Shown here piece after piece: positions 1 to 8,949 of a stretch of DNA of 64,000 nucleotides; position 1 is the stretch's first letter, and the number at the start of each line of letters is the position of its first letter. The stretch is from assembly GCA_964584665.1 (NCBI GenBank), contig CAZPAO010000005.1, positions 1-64,000 of the forward strand, given 5' to 3'. The notes beneath the pieces were generated by a model. It did not search any database, had not been told where the DNA came from, and saw only the letters and a list, made by a program, of their open reading frames with translations. This stretch comes from DASUBN01 sp964584665 (GTDB taxonomy: Bacteria > Pseudomonadota > Gammaproteobacteria > Natronospirales > REEB76). The translations under genes and the position numbers were made by a program.

Positions 1-919
1 GCATCCATGGCAGTGCGTCCGCCAGCACGCCGATCACGTGGGGCGCGCAGCGGATCGAGTAGCGGTCCTGGATGCGGATCGGGGTGTCCTCGTGGTCGGC
101 GCCGCCCATGTCGGCGAAGATGCGCGCCGCGACCTCTTGTTGGCCGGCGTGGGGCTTCACCGCGAACAGACCCGGCGAGAAGTGCTTGGGGTTGCTGCCG
201 AGCGCCACGCTCACGAGGGAGGTGATGCGGGTGGCGAGGCGCGAGAGGTATTCGGCGCGCTCCCAGGCGAGACAGGCGAGCGCCGTCATAACCGAGGTGC
301 CGTTCATGAGCGCCAGGCCCTCCTTCGGCGCCAGAGTCAGCGGCGTGAGCCCATAGGCCTTGAGCGCTTCCGCGGCCGGCATCTCGCGGCCCTGGTGACG
401 CACCACGCGGTCGCCCATGAGGGCGGCGGCCACGTAGGAGAGGGGCGTGAGGTCGCCGCTCGCGCCCACCGAGCCTTCCTCGGGGATGAGCGGCAGGATG
501 CGGTGTTGGATCAGCGCCTCAAGTTGGTTCAGAACGTCGAGACGCACGCCGGAGTAGCCGGCGGCCAGGGAATTCAGCCGCGTGACGAGGATCGCGGCGG
601 TGGCGGGCTCGTCGAAATGGTCGCCCAGGCCGCAGCCGTGGTAGCGCACGAGATGGGCCGGCAGCTGCGCCATCACCTCTGCGGGGACCTCCACCGTGCA
701 GGAGTCCCCGAAGCCGGTGTTCACGCCGTAGACCATGCGGCCCGCGGCGATGGCGTCCGCCAGCACCTTGGCGCCCTGCTCGATGCGGCCGCGGAAGGCA
801 TTGCTGTTCTCGAGCGCGAGCGGCGTGCCGCGCGACACCGCGCACACCTCTTCGATGCTGAGCCGGCGCCCGCCGACGATGACCGCCTTGCCCGGCGCGG
901 GGTCTGCCACGTTGCGCAT
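1..919 (-). CDS. aromatic amino acid ammonia-lyase (HAL/PAL family), 3' end cut by window
   Basis: The N-terminal 306 residues of a MIO-type ammonia-lyase are visible; the family is about 510 residues. Lyases of this kind deaminate an aromatic amino acid to an aryl-acrylate, which in aryl-polyene-type clusters can serve as a starter unit. The ASG triad that cyclises into the MIO electrophile is at residues 153-155 (GSVGASGDLTPL). GVNTGFG is at 65-71, and a QDRYSIRCAPHV block lies near the cut end. The selectivity pair after the first helices reads Tyr-His (LVRYHGCG), not the Ser-His of histidine lyases, so calling it HutH would be wrong. No hut genes are nearby. The ATG at 919 overlaps the stop of the preceding gene by one base (TGATG), which fixes the start and implies translational coupling. 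The amino acid substrate cannot be read from sequence. Confidence 0.88.
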   Translation of the reverse strand, partial: MRNVADPAPGKAVIVGGRRLSIEEVCAVSRGTPLALENSNAFRGRIEQGAKVLADAIAAGRMVYGVNTGFGDSCTVEVPAEVMAQLPAHLVRYHGCGLGDHFDEPATAAILVTRLNSLAAGYSGVRLDVLNQLEALIQHRILPLIPEEGSVGASGDLTPLSYVAAALMGDRVVRHQGREMPAAEALKAYGLTPLTLAPKEGLALMNGTSVMTALACLAWERAEYLSRLATRITSLVSVALGSNPKHFSPGLFAVKPHAGQQEVAARIFADMGGADHEDTPIRIQDRYSIRCAPHVIGVLADALPWM

Positions 920-2619
920 CAGCTCCTGTTCCCTTGTGGAGACGCGGACGGGACGGCCTTGCCGTCCTCCTCGCCCCAGAAATCGTAGAAGTTGTACCAC
1001 TGTAACGGAAAACGGGCGGCGTATTCCGCCAGGCGTGCCGCATAACGGCCGGCCCACTCCGCGGAAGCCTCGGAGCGGCCCTGACGCGGCAGGCGGATGC
1101 GTTCGGCGAAGGGTTCCAGGTACAGCTTGTAGCCCCAACCCCCGTCCAGGCGCTCGCGCATGCAGAAGAAGAGCAGCACCGGGCACTCCAGCACGTGGGC
1201 CAGCACGTAGGGGCCCACGGCGAAGGGGGCCGGCCGGCCCAGGAACGGCGCCCGCACCACCGGGCTGCCCGCCGATACCGGCACGCGGTCGCCCACGATC
1301 ACCACCACCTCGCCGGCGGCGATCTTCTCCCGCAACAGCATCGCGGTGTCGGCACCAATCTCCTGTACGAAGATGAGGCGCAGCGCGTATTTCTCGCTGG
1401 TCTCGCGCAGCATGGCGTTGAGCTTCTGGGAGTTCTGGGCGTAGACCAGCGCGTTCACCTTGATGCCCGGGATGAGCGTGGCCATGGCGCGCGCAAGTTC
1501 AAGGTTGCCGAGGTGCGAACTCAGGAGCAGCAGGCCGCGCCCCTGCGCCACGCTGTCCAGGAACAGCCGGCGGGTAGCCTCCGGGAGTTCCACCTTCCTC
1601 TCGATGCGCTCCGGGTCGTGCCAGGCAGCCACCTTGTCCAGGATGTTCAGGGAGAAGGACATGAAGTGGCGGAAACTCTGCCTGAGCGTCGCCGGTTGGC
1701 CGGCGGCAGCGAGGAACCGGCGCGAGGCACGCCGTGCCCGCGGCTGCGTGACGAAGAAGTAGGCGGTGACGGGGTAGAGTACCGCCTGGCTCACGAAACG
1801 CGGCAGCAGCCGGTCGAGGGCACCGAGGAAGCGCAGGCCCGCGAGGCTGCCGCGCTCGCCGATGCGTGCCCAGTGTTCGCTGCGCCTGCGCGCGTGACCG
1901 CGGCGTATCAGGCTCGGCGCACGCGGCAGCATGCCGGTCAGGAGCCGGACGTGCAGCCAGACCATGCGCGCGTTGTCGCGCAGCATGCGGTAGTGGGAGA
2001 TGCCGTCCTCCGGGTAGTGCACGCGGGTCGGCAGGAAGCGGCTGCCGGTGCCGCCCCAGTACAGGCGTACCATGATCTCCGTGTCGAAGTCCATGCGTGC
2101 GCCGATGTGCACGCGCCGCATCAGGTCCAGCGTCTCCCTCAGGGGATAGACCCGGTAGCCGCACATGCTATCGCGTAGCGCCAGCGAGAGGGTCGAGGCC
2201 CATACCAGGGAATGGGTGAGATAACGGCCGTAGAAGCGCACCTTGGGCACGGACTCGTCGTAGCGCGGCGTGCCGGAGATGAGTTCCGTGGGATGGGCTT
2301 GTGCTTCGGCGAGCAAGGCAGGCACGTCGGCTAGATCGTGCTGGCCGTCCGCATCCACCTGCAGGGCATGGCTGTAGCCTTGCGCGGCGGCATGCGTGAA
2401 CCCCACCTGCATCGCCGCGCCCTTGCCGCAGTTGCGTGTGTGTGTGAGCACTTCGACGCCTGGTTGTTGCAGCGCAGCCAAGGCGACCTTGGTCTCGGTG
2501 TCGCTACCGTCGTCCACCAGGATCACCGGCAGTCCTGCGGCGCGCAAGGCTTCCACCGTGCGCGGCAGCGCCAGGTGATGGTTGTACACGGGGATGACGG
2601 CGCAAGGATTGAAGCTCAC
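919..2619 (-). CDS. glycosyltransferase family 2 / lysophospholipid acyltransferase fusion protein
   Basis: A two-domain protein of 566 residues. Residues 1-240 are a GT-A glycosyltransferase (AVIPVYNH start, VDDGSD at 35-40, metal-binding DAD at 89-91 in QVDADGQHD). Residues about 300-560 resemble the HtrB/LpxL acyltransferases, with the HxxxxE motif HLGNLE at 369-374. Fusions of this kind occur in xanthomonadin and aryl-polyene clusters, where they are thought to place a sugar and an acyl group on the polyene so that it sits in the outer membrane; that role is taken from the family. The gene overlaps the upstream dehydratase by four bases (ATGA) and the downstream lyase by one, so it lies inside one operon. 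Confidence 0.9.
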   Translation of the reverse strand: MSFNPCAVIPVYNHHLALPRTVEALRAAGLPVILVDDGSDTETKVALAALQQPGVEVLTHTRNCGKGAAMQVGFTHAAAQGYSHALQVDADGQHDLADVPALLAEAQAHPTELISGTPRYDESVPKVRFYGRYLTHSLVWASTLSLALRDSMCGYRVYPLRETLDLMRRVHIGARMDFDTEIMVRLYWGGTGSRFLPTRVHYPEDGISHYRMLRDNARMVWLHVRLLTGMLPRAPSLIRRGHARRRSEHWARIGERGSLAGLRFLGALDRLLPRFVSQAVLYPVTAYFFVTQPRARRASRRFLAAAGQPATLRQSFRHFMSFSLNILDKVAAWHDPERIERKVELPEATRRLFLDSVAQGRGLLLLSSHLGNLELARAMATLIPGIKVNALVYAQNSQKLNAMLRETSEKYALRLIFVQEIGADTAMLLREKIAAGEVVVIVGDRVPVSAGSPVVRAPFLGRPAPFAVGPYVLAHVLECPVLLFFCMRERLDGGWGYKLYLEPFAERIRLPRQGRSEASAEWAGRYAARLAEYAARFPLQWYNFYDFWGEEDGKAVPSASPQGNRS

Positions 2620-2966
2620 GGGCGCACCCCGAAGTCGAGCACGCCGCTGGAACAGACCGTCTCACTATCCCGGTATTCGTAGCGGACCTTGCGCTTCTCA
2701 GGATCGGGTTTCAGCAGCAAGGTGAGGCGTGCACCGGGCTGGATGGGCCGCTTGAACTTCACCTGCTCCAGCGCCGTCACTTCGGGGCCGTAACCGTGCA
2801 ATTCATGCGCGTAGTGCGCGGCCCAGCCCAGTTGTATCACTCCGGGCAGGATCGCCATGGCCGGGAAGTGGCCCTCGAACCAAGGGTTCGATGCCGGCAC
2901 CTCCAGGTCGAGTTCGCAGCGCCCTTCCGTCTCGCGGCGCGCGAGGATCTCAGGCAGGCCCTTCAC
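2616..2966 (-). CDS. 3-hydroxyacyl-ACP dehydratase, hotdog fold (ApeI-like)
   Basis: 116 residues forming a single hotdog domain. It carries the FabA/FabZ-type signature GHFPAMAILPGVIQ at residues 32-45, whose His is the expected catalytic base. In aryl-polyene assembly the dehydratase removes water after each ketoreduction, which creates the conjugated double bonds. The protein is shorter than FabZ (about 150 residues) but about the length of the small cluster dehydratases. It overlaps both neighbours by four bases (ATGA), typical of a coupled operon. A housekeeping fatty-acid role is unlikely given the neighbours. Confidence 0.85.
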   Translation of the reverse strand: MKGLPEILARRETEGRCELDLEVPASNPWFEGHFPAMAILPGVIQLGWAAHYAHELHGYGPEVTALEQVKFKRPIQPGARLTLLLKPDPEKRKVRYEYRDSETVCSSGVLDFGVRP

Positions 2967-4318
2967 GCTTCATCTCCACCGAACAGCGCCAGCAGCCGCG
3001 CCTGCTCGGTCTTGCCCATGGCGTTGTCCGGCAGCGTCTCGGGAAAGCGCCACTTGCGCGGCAACAACAATGCTTCGTAACTCTGGCGCAGCCAGGCGCG
3101 CAGGCTCTCGTTCATGGCGAGCTTGCCGGACGCATCGAGGGCGGCACGGCCATCCGGTTTCAACACCACCACCGCGCCGATGAGGGCGCGCTTGCCAGGC
3201 AACAACAGGAGGCGCGCATCCGCCACCCAAGTGTGCTGCAGCAGCCGCCCGCGCATCTCGCTCAGGGAGACGCGCTTGTCCTCGAACTTGAGCACGTCGT
3301 CGGCACGTCCCAGCAGCGCGAAGCGTCCATCTGTGCTCGTACGTGCCAGGTCGCCGGTGGGCATCCAGTCTTCTTCCCAGGTGCAGCCGGAGCGCACCCA
3401 CAGGCGCGGACCCGCTTCCTCCTCTCTCAGGTCCACCTCGGTGCCGCCGATGGGCTGCCACCAGGGACGCGACTCCGCATCGGTCCAGGCGCGCCAGGCT
3501 ACGCCGCCGGTCTCCGTGCTGCCATAGACCTCCACCGCGGCCCGGCCCCAGTCTCGTTTGAGGGCGCGGGCAGTGTCGTCCGGCAGCGGTGCGCCGGAGC
3601 TGAACAGGCCCGCCACACGGGAGGCGGACGGCAGTTCGTCCAGGCCCGCGCGGCTCAGGAACGCGGGACTGCTCACCAATATGAAGGGGGTCTTGATGGC
3701 AACAGCGCGCAGGTCCGCCGGCTGCTGGCAGAGGGCGGCGTGGATCGGCCTGCCCGCGTAGAGGGGCCAGAGCACACGGAACAGGAGGCCATAGAGATGA
3801 TAGTGCGGCACGGTGCCGGCCACCGCCGCGGTGCCGAGGGCGGCGCCCCACTGGCGTTCCAGCGCCTCCACTTCGCGGCGCAACTGCGCATAGGTCTTCG
3901 GCACGCATTTCGGCGCGCCGGAGGAGCCGGAGGTGTAGAACTCGATCTTCGCATCGTCCTGGGGCTGGCAGTCATCGGCGAGCAGTTCGTTCTCCCGGGC
4001 CGCCAGGGTGGCGTAGCCGGCGAAATCCCCCGGCCGGTCCGTGAGCACCGCGTCCACTTCGATTCCGGCAGCCGCGAGGCTGCCGGCCTGGGGCGCCTGG
4101 GGTAACACCATGGTGCGGCGCCGGGAGGCGAGTGCCAGCAGCCCGGCCGCGAACCAGCCGGCGTCGTCGCAGACCAGCGCCCAGCGGCGTGCGGGATGTG
4201 CATCCACCGCCGCCGCGAGCATGCGCGCGCGCTGCGCCAGTGCGCCGCGGCTGACCTCACCGCCCGCCGCCAGCACCGCCGGACGCGTGTCGTCCGTACC
4301 CGAGAGCGGCATACCCAT
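2963..4318 (-). CDS. AMP-dependent acyl/aryl ligase of the aryl-polyene cluster
   Basis: 451 residues of the ANL adenylating superfamily. The phosphate-binding loop is YTSGSSGAPK at about 128-137, the YGSTETGG motif follows in mid-protein, the hinge region reads TGDLARTS, and the C-terminal catalytic Lys is in AMGKTEQ. It is about 60-100 residues shorter than typical acyl-CoA synthetases, as cluster ligases of this type usually are. By family it would activate the aromatic starter acid and load it on the neighbouring ACP. It is followed by the dehydratase with an ATGA overlap and preceded by the ACP gene with an 11-base gap. Confidence 0.85.
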   Translation of the reverse strand: MGMPLSGTDDTRPAVLAAGGEVSRGALAQRARMLAAAVDAHPARRWALVCDDAGWFAAGLLALASRRRTMVLPQAPQAGSLAAAGIEVDAVLTDRPGDFAGYATLAARENELLADDCQPQDDAKIEFYTSGSSGAPKCVPKTYAQLRREVEALERQWGAALGTAAVAGTVPHYHLYGLLFRVLWPLYAGRPIHAALCQQPADLRAVAIKTPFILVSSPAFLSRAGLDELPSASRVAGLFSSGAPLPDDTARALKRDWGRAAVEVYGSTETGGVAWRAWTDAESRPWWQPIGGTEVDLREEEAGPRLWVRSGCTWEEDWMPTGDLARTSTDGRFALLGRADDVLKFEDKRVSLSEMRGRLLQHTWVADARLLLLPGKRALIGAVVVLKPDGRAALDASGKLAMNESLRAWLRQSYEALLLPRKWRFPETLPDNAMGKTEQARLLALFGGDEA

Positions 4319-4329
4319 CGCGCCGTCGT

Positions 4330-4590
4330 TCAGGCGGGCCGTTGGGAGGCGATGAACTTCGCCAGGTTCTCGACGGAATGGAAGTGCTGACGCGTGTCGG
4401 CGGAGTTGGCATCCAGCTTCACGTGGTAGCGCTTCTGCACGGCGACGCCGAGCTCCAGCGCATCGATGGAGTCGAGCCCGAGGCCGCCGGCGAACAGCGG
4501 CGCCTGGGCGTCGATGTCCGCCGGAGTCACGTCCTCAAGATCGAGCGAGTCGATGATGAGCTGCTTCAGTTCTTCGATCAGTTCTTTCAT
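4330..4590 (-). CDS. acyl carrier protein
   Basis: 86 residues, an acidic four-helix carrier protein. The phosphopantetheine site is Ser41 in GLGLDSIDALEL. Helices before and after match the ACP length and pattern. It lies between the acyltransferase and the AMP-ligase and is the likely carrier for starter or chain in the polyene pathway. Its first 56 bases overlap the 3' end of the acyltransferase gene in another frame; both reading frames look genuine because each contains conserved family sequence outside the overlap. Many clusters of this type have two ACPs; only one lies inside this window. Confidence 0.92.
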   Translation of the reverse strand: MKELIEELKQLIIDSLDLEDVTPADIDAQAPLFAGGLGLDSIDALELGVAVQKRYHVKLDANSADTRQHFHSVENLAKFIASQRPA

Positions 4591-5362
4591 GGTTGGCGAG
4601 CTGCTGCTTGAAGAAATCTTCCAGGCTGCACGTCAGGCGCCGGGCTGCGACGCCATGGGGCAGGTCGGCACGGTAGCCGAAGGCCGCCAGGTCCTGGGGC
4701 GGATGGATGCGCAGGCTGAGGCACCAGGCACGCTCCGGCACCTGCCACCAGCGGCTGCTTTTGAGGAAAGCCGGTGGTGTGCACTGGATGGTGACGGGCA
4801 GGATCTGGCAGCCGCTACGCACCGCCACCTGCGCCGCACCGCGACGGAAGTGTAGCGCCTCGCCGGGAACCGAGCGGGTGCCTTCCGGGAACAACACCAG
4901 GGTGCGCCCGCGGTGCAGTGAGTCCACGCAGGTCTCTACGAGTCGCGCGGAGTCATCGTTGCTCACGTAGCCAGCGGCCTTGGCGAAGCGCCGGTAGAAG
5001 GGGTTCTTGAGCATGGCGCTCTTCACCACGCAATCCGCATAGGGCATGAGCATCAGCAGTGCCACTACGTCCAGGTAGCTGGGATGGGTGGCGATCACCA
5101 GCTTGCCCTGGGACTGGACCAACCATTCACGGCCCTGCACCTCCACGCTGCCGATGCCCAGCATGCGGATGAAGGCGAGCAGCATGCGGAAGGTGGTGCT
5201 GACGAACAGGCGGATGCGATGCTGCCGCGCCGCGGCATCGCCGGGCCATAGCAGCATCATCGGCAGCAGGGTCACGCTGAAGAGCAGGCTGAAGGAACCG
5301 TACAGCAGGAAGCACAGGCCGGTAGCGAGCATGCGCCAGAGGCGGTCGAGCTTAAGCCACAT
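4535..5362 (-). CDS. 1-acyl-sn-glycerol-3-phosphate-type acyltransferase
   Basis: 275 residues from the chosen ATG. The acyltransferase block I HPSYLD is at 93-98 and block III FPEGTRS at 158-164, with an N-terminal membrane segment at about 12-40. This is a PlsC-like acyltransferase of the kind found beside aryl-polyene ACPs, probably moving an acyl or aryl-polyene chain to a lipid acceptor at the inner membrane. An in-frame start 57 bases upstream exists, but it would overlap the preceding gene by 68 bases. The ATG at 5362 gives an 11-base overlap and has GGAG just before it, so it is preferred. Confidence 0.85.
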   Translation of the reverse strand: MWLKLDRLWRMLATGLCFLLYGSFSLLFSVTLLPMMLLWPGDAAARQHRIRLFVSTTFRMLLAFIRMLGIGSVEVQGREWLVQSQGKLVIATHPSYLDVVALLMLMPYADCVVKSAMLKNPFYRRFAKAAGYVSNDDSARLVETCVDSLHRGRTLVLFPEGTRSVPGEALHFRRGAAQVAVRSGCQILPVTIQCTPPAFLKSSRWWQVPERAWCLSLRIHPPQDLAAFGYRADLPHGVAARRLTCSLEDFFKQQLANHERTDRRTEAAHHRLARS

Positions 5363-6083
5363 GGGCCCGCTCCAGGCGCCAGGCTTGTTCGGCGCCCAAG
5401 GTGGCGTCGTCCTCGTCAAGCAGGAAGCGCATCAGCGCCGCCTCTGGTGCCTCATCGGAGGCTGTGTCGGCGCGAGTGAGGCGGCAGCGCAGGGGCGCGT
5501 CCTCTGCCGACGTGAGCAGCAGCGACACCGCGAAGGGATGATGGGCGTTGACGCCGGAGACGAAGGAATCATAGGGCGGCGGCAGGGTGTCGTCCGCGTA
5601 GCAGACCAGCACGTTCTCGGCCCCTTCGGCCACCAGGTTGGCGCCTTCCAGCAGGCTCATGGCGAGCGTGTCGGCCCCGGCGGCCATGGCGGTGGCGGCG
5701 CCCCGATCGCCGCGGGCGATGGAGAAGAGGCCGGCGGTGCTGTTGTGCACCGAGAGACTGAAGCTGGCGGGGGAGACGGTCTCCTGGCGTGCGAGCGCAT
5801 CCAACAGTTCCAGCGTGCGTGACAGGGCGCCGTGGCGGGAGGCGAACACGGATTGCACGGATGTGAGGCCGGCGGCGCAGGGCCAGGCGGTGTGCAGGGC
5901 CATGCGTCCGCAGCGGTCCAGCCGGCGGCGCAGCAGGGGTGGCAGCTGGCTCACGTCCGGCAGCGCTTCAGGATCAGCTTCGCCCTCATCCTTAAGCCAG
6001 GCGCGCCAACCGGCCGGGTCTGATACTCCCGGAGCCCAGGCCTGCCAGCGAGAGACCCCAAAATATTCAGTGTTATCAGCCAC
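5352..6083 (-). CDS. beta-ketoacyl synthase-like protein (N-terminal half only)
   Basis: 243 residues matching the short 'ketoacyl-synthase N-like' proteins that open many aryl-polyene and xanthomonadin operons. The region that aligns with a ketosynthase active site reads SVHNSTAGLFS and has no catalytic Cys, so it cannot condense on its own. In the family it is regarded as a chain-length-factor-like or structural partner; that role is inferred. Length is normal for the subfamily (about 240), so this is not a truncation. The start is GTG at 6083 after an AAGAG-like ribosome site. It is the first gene of the minus-strand operon in this window, with about 100 bases of upstream non-coding DNA. 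Confidence 0.8.
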   Translation of the reverse strand: MADNTEYFGVSRWQAWAPGVSDPAGWRAWLKDEGEADPEALPDVSQLPPLLRRRLDRCGRMALHTAWPCAAGLTSVQSVFASRHGALSRTLELLDALARQETVSPASFSLSVHNSTAGLFSIARGDRGAATAMAAGADTLAMSLLEGANLVAEGAENVLVCYADDTLPPPYDSFVSGVNAHHPFAVSLLLTSAEDAPLRCRLTRADTASDEAPEAALMRFLLDEDDATLGAEQAWRLERAHVA

Positions 6084-6179
6084 TTATTAAGGCTCTTGGT
6101 ATGTCGTGTTCCGCCGAGGCGGCGGCTGGCGGGCGGATTCTAGCGGTTTCCACCCACAGCCATCATAGCCGCTTGGCCC

Positions 6180-6845
6180 CTAGGCAGTTTGTGACAAAAG
6201 CCTCGGTTGGGGCCCAAACCAAGCCACCCCCGCCCCCAGCAGGGCCCCGGCGTAGAGGTCCAGGGCCACGTGCTGCTTGGTGGCGAGGGTGGAGTAGAGG
6301 ATCCCCAGGCACCACAGCAGATTCAAGGCTTGGATCCAGGCGGGGGCACCGAGATGGAGGGCCAGGCGATACAGCCATACCGCCGTCAGTACCGCGAAAG
6401 CGACGTGCAGCGAGGGGCAGGCATTGCCGGCGGCATCGATGGATTTCAGGAACGCCACGGAAGGATGCGCGGCCCAGTCCACATCCGGAGCTGGCACGGC
6501 AGTAGGCCAGAGCAGGAATATGGCGAAGCCGGCGAGGCTGAGGAGCGTGATCTGCAAGAGATAGTTGCGCATCTCGCTCCAGTCCAGCAGCAGGCCCGGC
6601 ACCAGCGAGATGTAGAACCAGAGGCTCACATAGAGGATGAGGCTCCAGGGAGCGAAAGGGATGAGCCGGTCCAGCCCTGTGAGCGGCATGAAGGTCACGG
6701 TGTACAGCGGATGCCGGAGCAGCGTGAAATAAGCCACCATCACCGCGGTCATGCCCACGCTGATGCCCAGGGTCTTCAACCACCAGCGCGTGGTGAAGCG
6801 GTGTCTCACTGCCGGCAGCCAGCCGGTGGAGGGGACGATGTCCAT
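6180..6845 (-). CDS. PAP2-family membrane phosphatase
   Basis: 221 residues with about five to six hydrophobic segments. PAP2 motif 2 (PSLH) is at 144-147 and motif 3 at about 186-196 (ATKQHVALD, with His192 and Asp196). The usual first motif KxxxxxxRP is not obvious, as in the inositol-phosphorylceramide-synthase-like branch. The expected reaction is phosphate removal from, or head-group transfer between, lipid phosphates in the inner membrane. An upstream GTG at 6890 is in frame, but the ATG at 6845 gives a normal membrane protein start. It is transcribed away from fabV and lies just ahead of the pigment operon in the same direction, with a gap of 96 bases. Confidence 0.8.
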   Translation of the reverse strand: MDIVPSTGWLPAVRHRFTTRWWLKTLGISVGMTAVMVAYFTLLRHPLYTVTFMPLTGLDRLIPFAPWSLILYVSLWFYISLVPGLLLDWSEMRNYLLQITLLSLAGFAIFLLWPTAVPAPDVDWAAHPSVAFLKSIDAAGNACPSLHVAFAVLTAVWLYRLALHLGAPAWIQALNLLWCLGILYSTLATKQHVALDLYAGALLGAGVAWFGPQPRLLSQTA

Positions 6846-6922
6846 GAGCCGGATTGTAAGGTATCCACGCCGGTCCGCAGGCCCGGGCACGCTAGAATGG
6901 CCGCGGGCCTAAGGAGTCCGGC

Positions 6923-8122
6923 GTGATCATCAAACCCAGGATCTGGGGCTTCATCTGCACCACCGCGCACCCGCGCGGCTGCGAGCTGAACGTACGCGAG
7001 CAGATCGCTGTCGCTCGGGCTGCCGGCGTGCGTGGCGAGGGACCGAGACGGGTCCTCATCATCGGAGCTTCCACCGGCTACGGCTTGGCCGCCCGCATCA
7101 CCGCCGCTTTCGGTTTCGGCGCCGCTACCTTGGGCGTGTTCTTCGAGAAGCCCGGCAAGCCCGCGAAGACCGGCACCGCCGGCTGGTACAACGCCGCCGC
7201 CTTCGATCGTGCCGCCAAGGAAGCCGGACTCACGAGCCTGTCCCTGAACGGGGACGCCTTCTCCGACGCGGCGAAAGAGCGGGTCATCGCCATGGTCCTC
7301 GAGGGCTTGGGCGGCCCGCTGGACCTGGTCATCTATTCGCTGGCCTCGCCGGCGCGAAAGCTACCCGGCAGCGGCGAGGTGATGCACACGGTCCTGAAAC
7401 CCATCGGCGCACCCTACGCCGGCCGCACCATCGATACCGACAAGGATCGCCTGGCGGAGGTACAGATAGAGCCGGCGACCCCCCAGGAGATCGACGCCAC
7501 CGTCGCCGTCATGGGCGGGGCGGACTGGGAGTTGTGGATAGACGCCTTATATAAGGCGGGCCTCATGGCCCCCGGCGCCCGCACCCTCGCTTTCAGCTAC
7601 ATCGGCCCTGAGGTCACCTGGCCCATCTACTGGCACGGCACCATCGGCCGGGCCAAACAGCACCTGGAGGAGACCGCCATCCGTTTGCGTGCCAAGCATA
7701 GTGGGTTGCAAGCGCGGGTCGCCATATTGAAGTCCATCGTCACCCAGGCGAGCGCGGCCATCCCGGTGATCCCGCTCTATGTCTCAATCGTGTTCCGGGT
7801 GATGAAGGAGCGCGGGCTGCACGAAGGGGCTATCCAGCAGATGCAGCGCTTGTTCCGGGAGGAGCTTTACCGGGATGACGGGCGCAAGCCCGCTACCGAT
7901 GCAGAGGGCCGCCTGCGCCTGGATGACCGGGAGCTCGGCGAGGGCGTGCAACAGGCCTGCAAGACGCTGTGGCCGCAGGTGACGGATGCGAACCTGATGC
8001 AGCTCACGGATTACGCAGGCTACAAGCACGACTTCCTCAAGCAGTTCGGTTTCGACCGCCCCGACGTGGACTACGCTGCCGAGGTGGACGCCGAGACCGA
8101 CTTCGATTGCGTACGCCTGTGA
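6923..8122 (+). CDS. fabV: enoyl-ACP/trans-2-enoyl-CoA reductase FabV
   Basis: 399 residues, the normal length for FabV, the triclosan-resistant enoyl reductase that completes each cycle of fatty acid elongation with NADH. The dinucleotide loop GASTGYG is at 48-54, the catalytic Tyr-x8-Lys pair is Tyr236 and Lys245, and the N-terminus MIIKPRIWGFICTTAHP is the family signature. The start is GTG at 6923, seven bases after AAGGAG. It overlaps the following MipA-like gene by four bases. No fabI is seen in the window, so this may be the main enoyl reductase of the cell. Confidence 0.97.
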   Translation: MIIKPRIWGFICTTAHPRGCELNVREQIAVARAAGVRGEGPRRVLIIGASTGYGLAARITAAFGFGAATLGVFFEKPGKPAKTGTAGWYNAAAFDRAAKEAGLTSLSLNGDAFSDAAKERVIAMVLEGLGGPLDLVIYSLASPARKLPGSGEVMHTVLKPIGAPYAGRTIDTDKDRLAEVQIEPATPQEIDATVAVMGGADWELWIDALYKAGLMAPGARTLAFSYIGPEVTWPIYWHGTIGRAKQHLEETAIRLRAKHSGLQARVAILKSIVTQASAAIPVIPLYVSIVFRVMKERGLHEGAIQQMQRLFREELYRDDGRKPATDAEGRLRLDDRELGEGVQQACKTLWPQVTDANLMQLTDYAGYKHDFLKQFGFDRPDVDYAAEVDAETDFDCVRL

Positions 8123-8946
8123 GATACCTGCCGCTGCTGTTGCTCGCGGCATGCGTCTGCGCCGCGCAGGCCGACGACATCGCACCACCCCCACCGCAGG
8201 AGACGCGGGTGGAGTTCGGCGTCGGCCTGGGTGGTGTGCATTTCCCGGATTACACCGGCGCCTCCGAGAAGCGCACGGTGATCCTGCCCTTCCCCTATTT
8301 CGTGGTGCACAGCCGCTTCCTGGACGTGGACCGCAACCGGGTACGCGGCAAGCTCTTCAAGGACGATAGCTGGTCCCTGGACCTGGATTTCGGCGGCAAC
8401 GTGTCGGTGAGCTCGTCCGACACGCAGGAACGCCGTGACATGCCCGACCTCGATTGGCTCGGCGAGGTGGGACCGGCGCTGCGCTATCGCGTCTGGCGCG
8501 GCGAGCGCGGCAACGGCTTCGACTTGGTGTTACCGGCGCGGGTGGCGATGAGCGTGCGCGCTGCCACGTTCCACCACCGTGGCTATGTGAGCGACCCGCG
8601 GGCAGAGTGGCGCCGCAACTGGCCTCTGGAGAGCGGCGACCGCGTCACGCTGGATGCTAATCTCGCGGCGGTGTTCGTCGACCGCAGTTACGCGGAGTAC
8701 TACTACGGCGTGGCGCCCCAGTACGCCACCGCCACACGGCCCGCCTACCAGGCTTCCGGCGGTTATGGCGGCTGGCACAGCCAACTCGGCGTGAGCTGGC
8801 ATCGCGGGGCCATGGTCTACGGCGCCTTCATCGAGCACAGCAGCCTGCACGGCGCCGCATTCCAGAACAGCCCCCTGGTGAGCGAGGCGGATGGGTGGTC
8901 GTTCGGGGTGGCGGTGGCCTGGGTCTCCGACCCGGTAGACGACTGA
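8119..8946 (+). CDS. MipA/OmpV family outer-membrane protein
   Basis: 275 residues from a GTG at 8119 that overlaps the fabV stop by four bases (GTGA). A signal peptide (hydrophobic core LPLLLLAACVCAAQA) precedes a mature protein of alternating beta-strand pattern, with the family landmarks GVGLGGVHFPDYTGA near the N-terminus and AEYYYGV in the second half. These proteins form outer-membrane barrels; some bind murein synthases or transferases (MipA). An upstream extension of 50 codons in frame lies inside fabV and is not used. The stop is three bases from the convergent DUF971 gene. Confidence 0.85.
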   Translation: MRYLPLLLLAACVCAAQADDIAPPPPQETRVEFGVGLGGVHFPDYTGASEKRTVILPFPYFVVHSRFLDVDRNRVRGKLFKDDSWSLDLDFGGNVSVSSSDTQERRDMPDLDWLGEVGPALRYRVWRGERGNGFDLVLPARVAMSVRAATFHHRGYVSDPRAEWRRNWPLESGDRVTLDANLAAVFVDRSYAEYYYGVAPQYATATRPAYQASGGYGGWHSQLGVSWHRGAMVYGAFIEHSSLHGAAFQNSPLVSEADGWSFGVAVAWVSDPVDD

Positions 8947-8949
8947 AAC

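Noticed and set aside
1..919. Histidine ammonia-lyase HutH
   Set aside because: No Ser-His pair, no hut neighbours, and the gene is coupled to a pigment operon.
2891..4105. 404-codon plus-strand open frame
   Set aside because: It lies antisense to the AMP-ligase and dehydratase genes, which have clear motifs; high-GC DNA gives long shadow frames.
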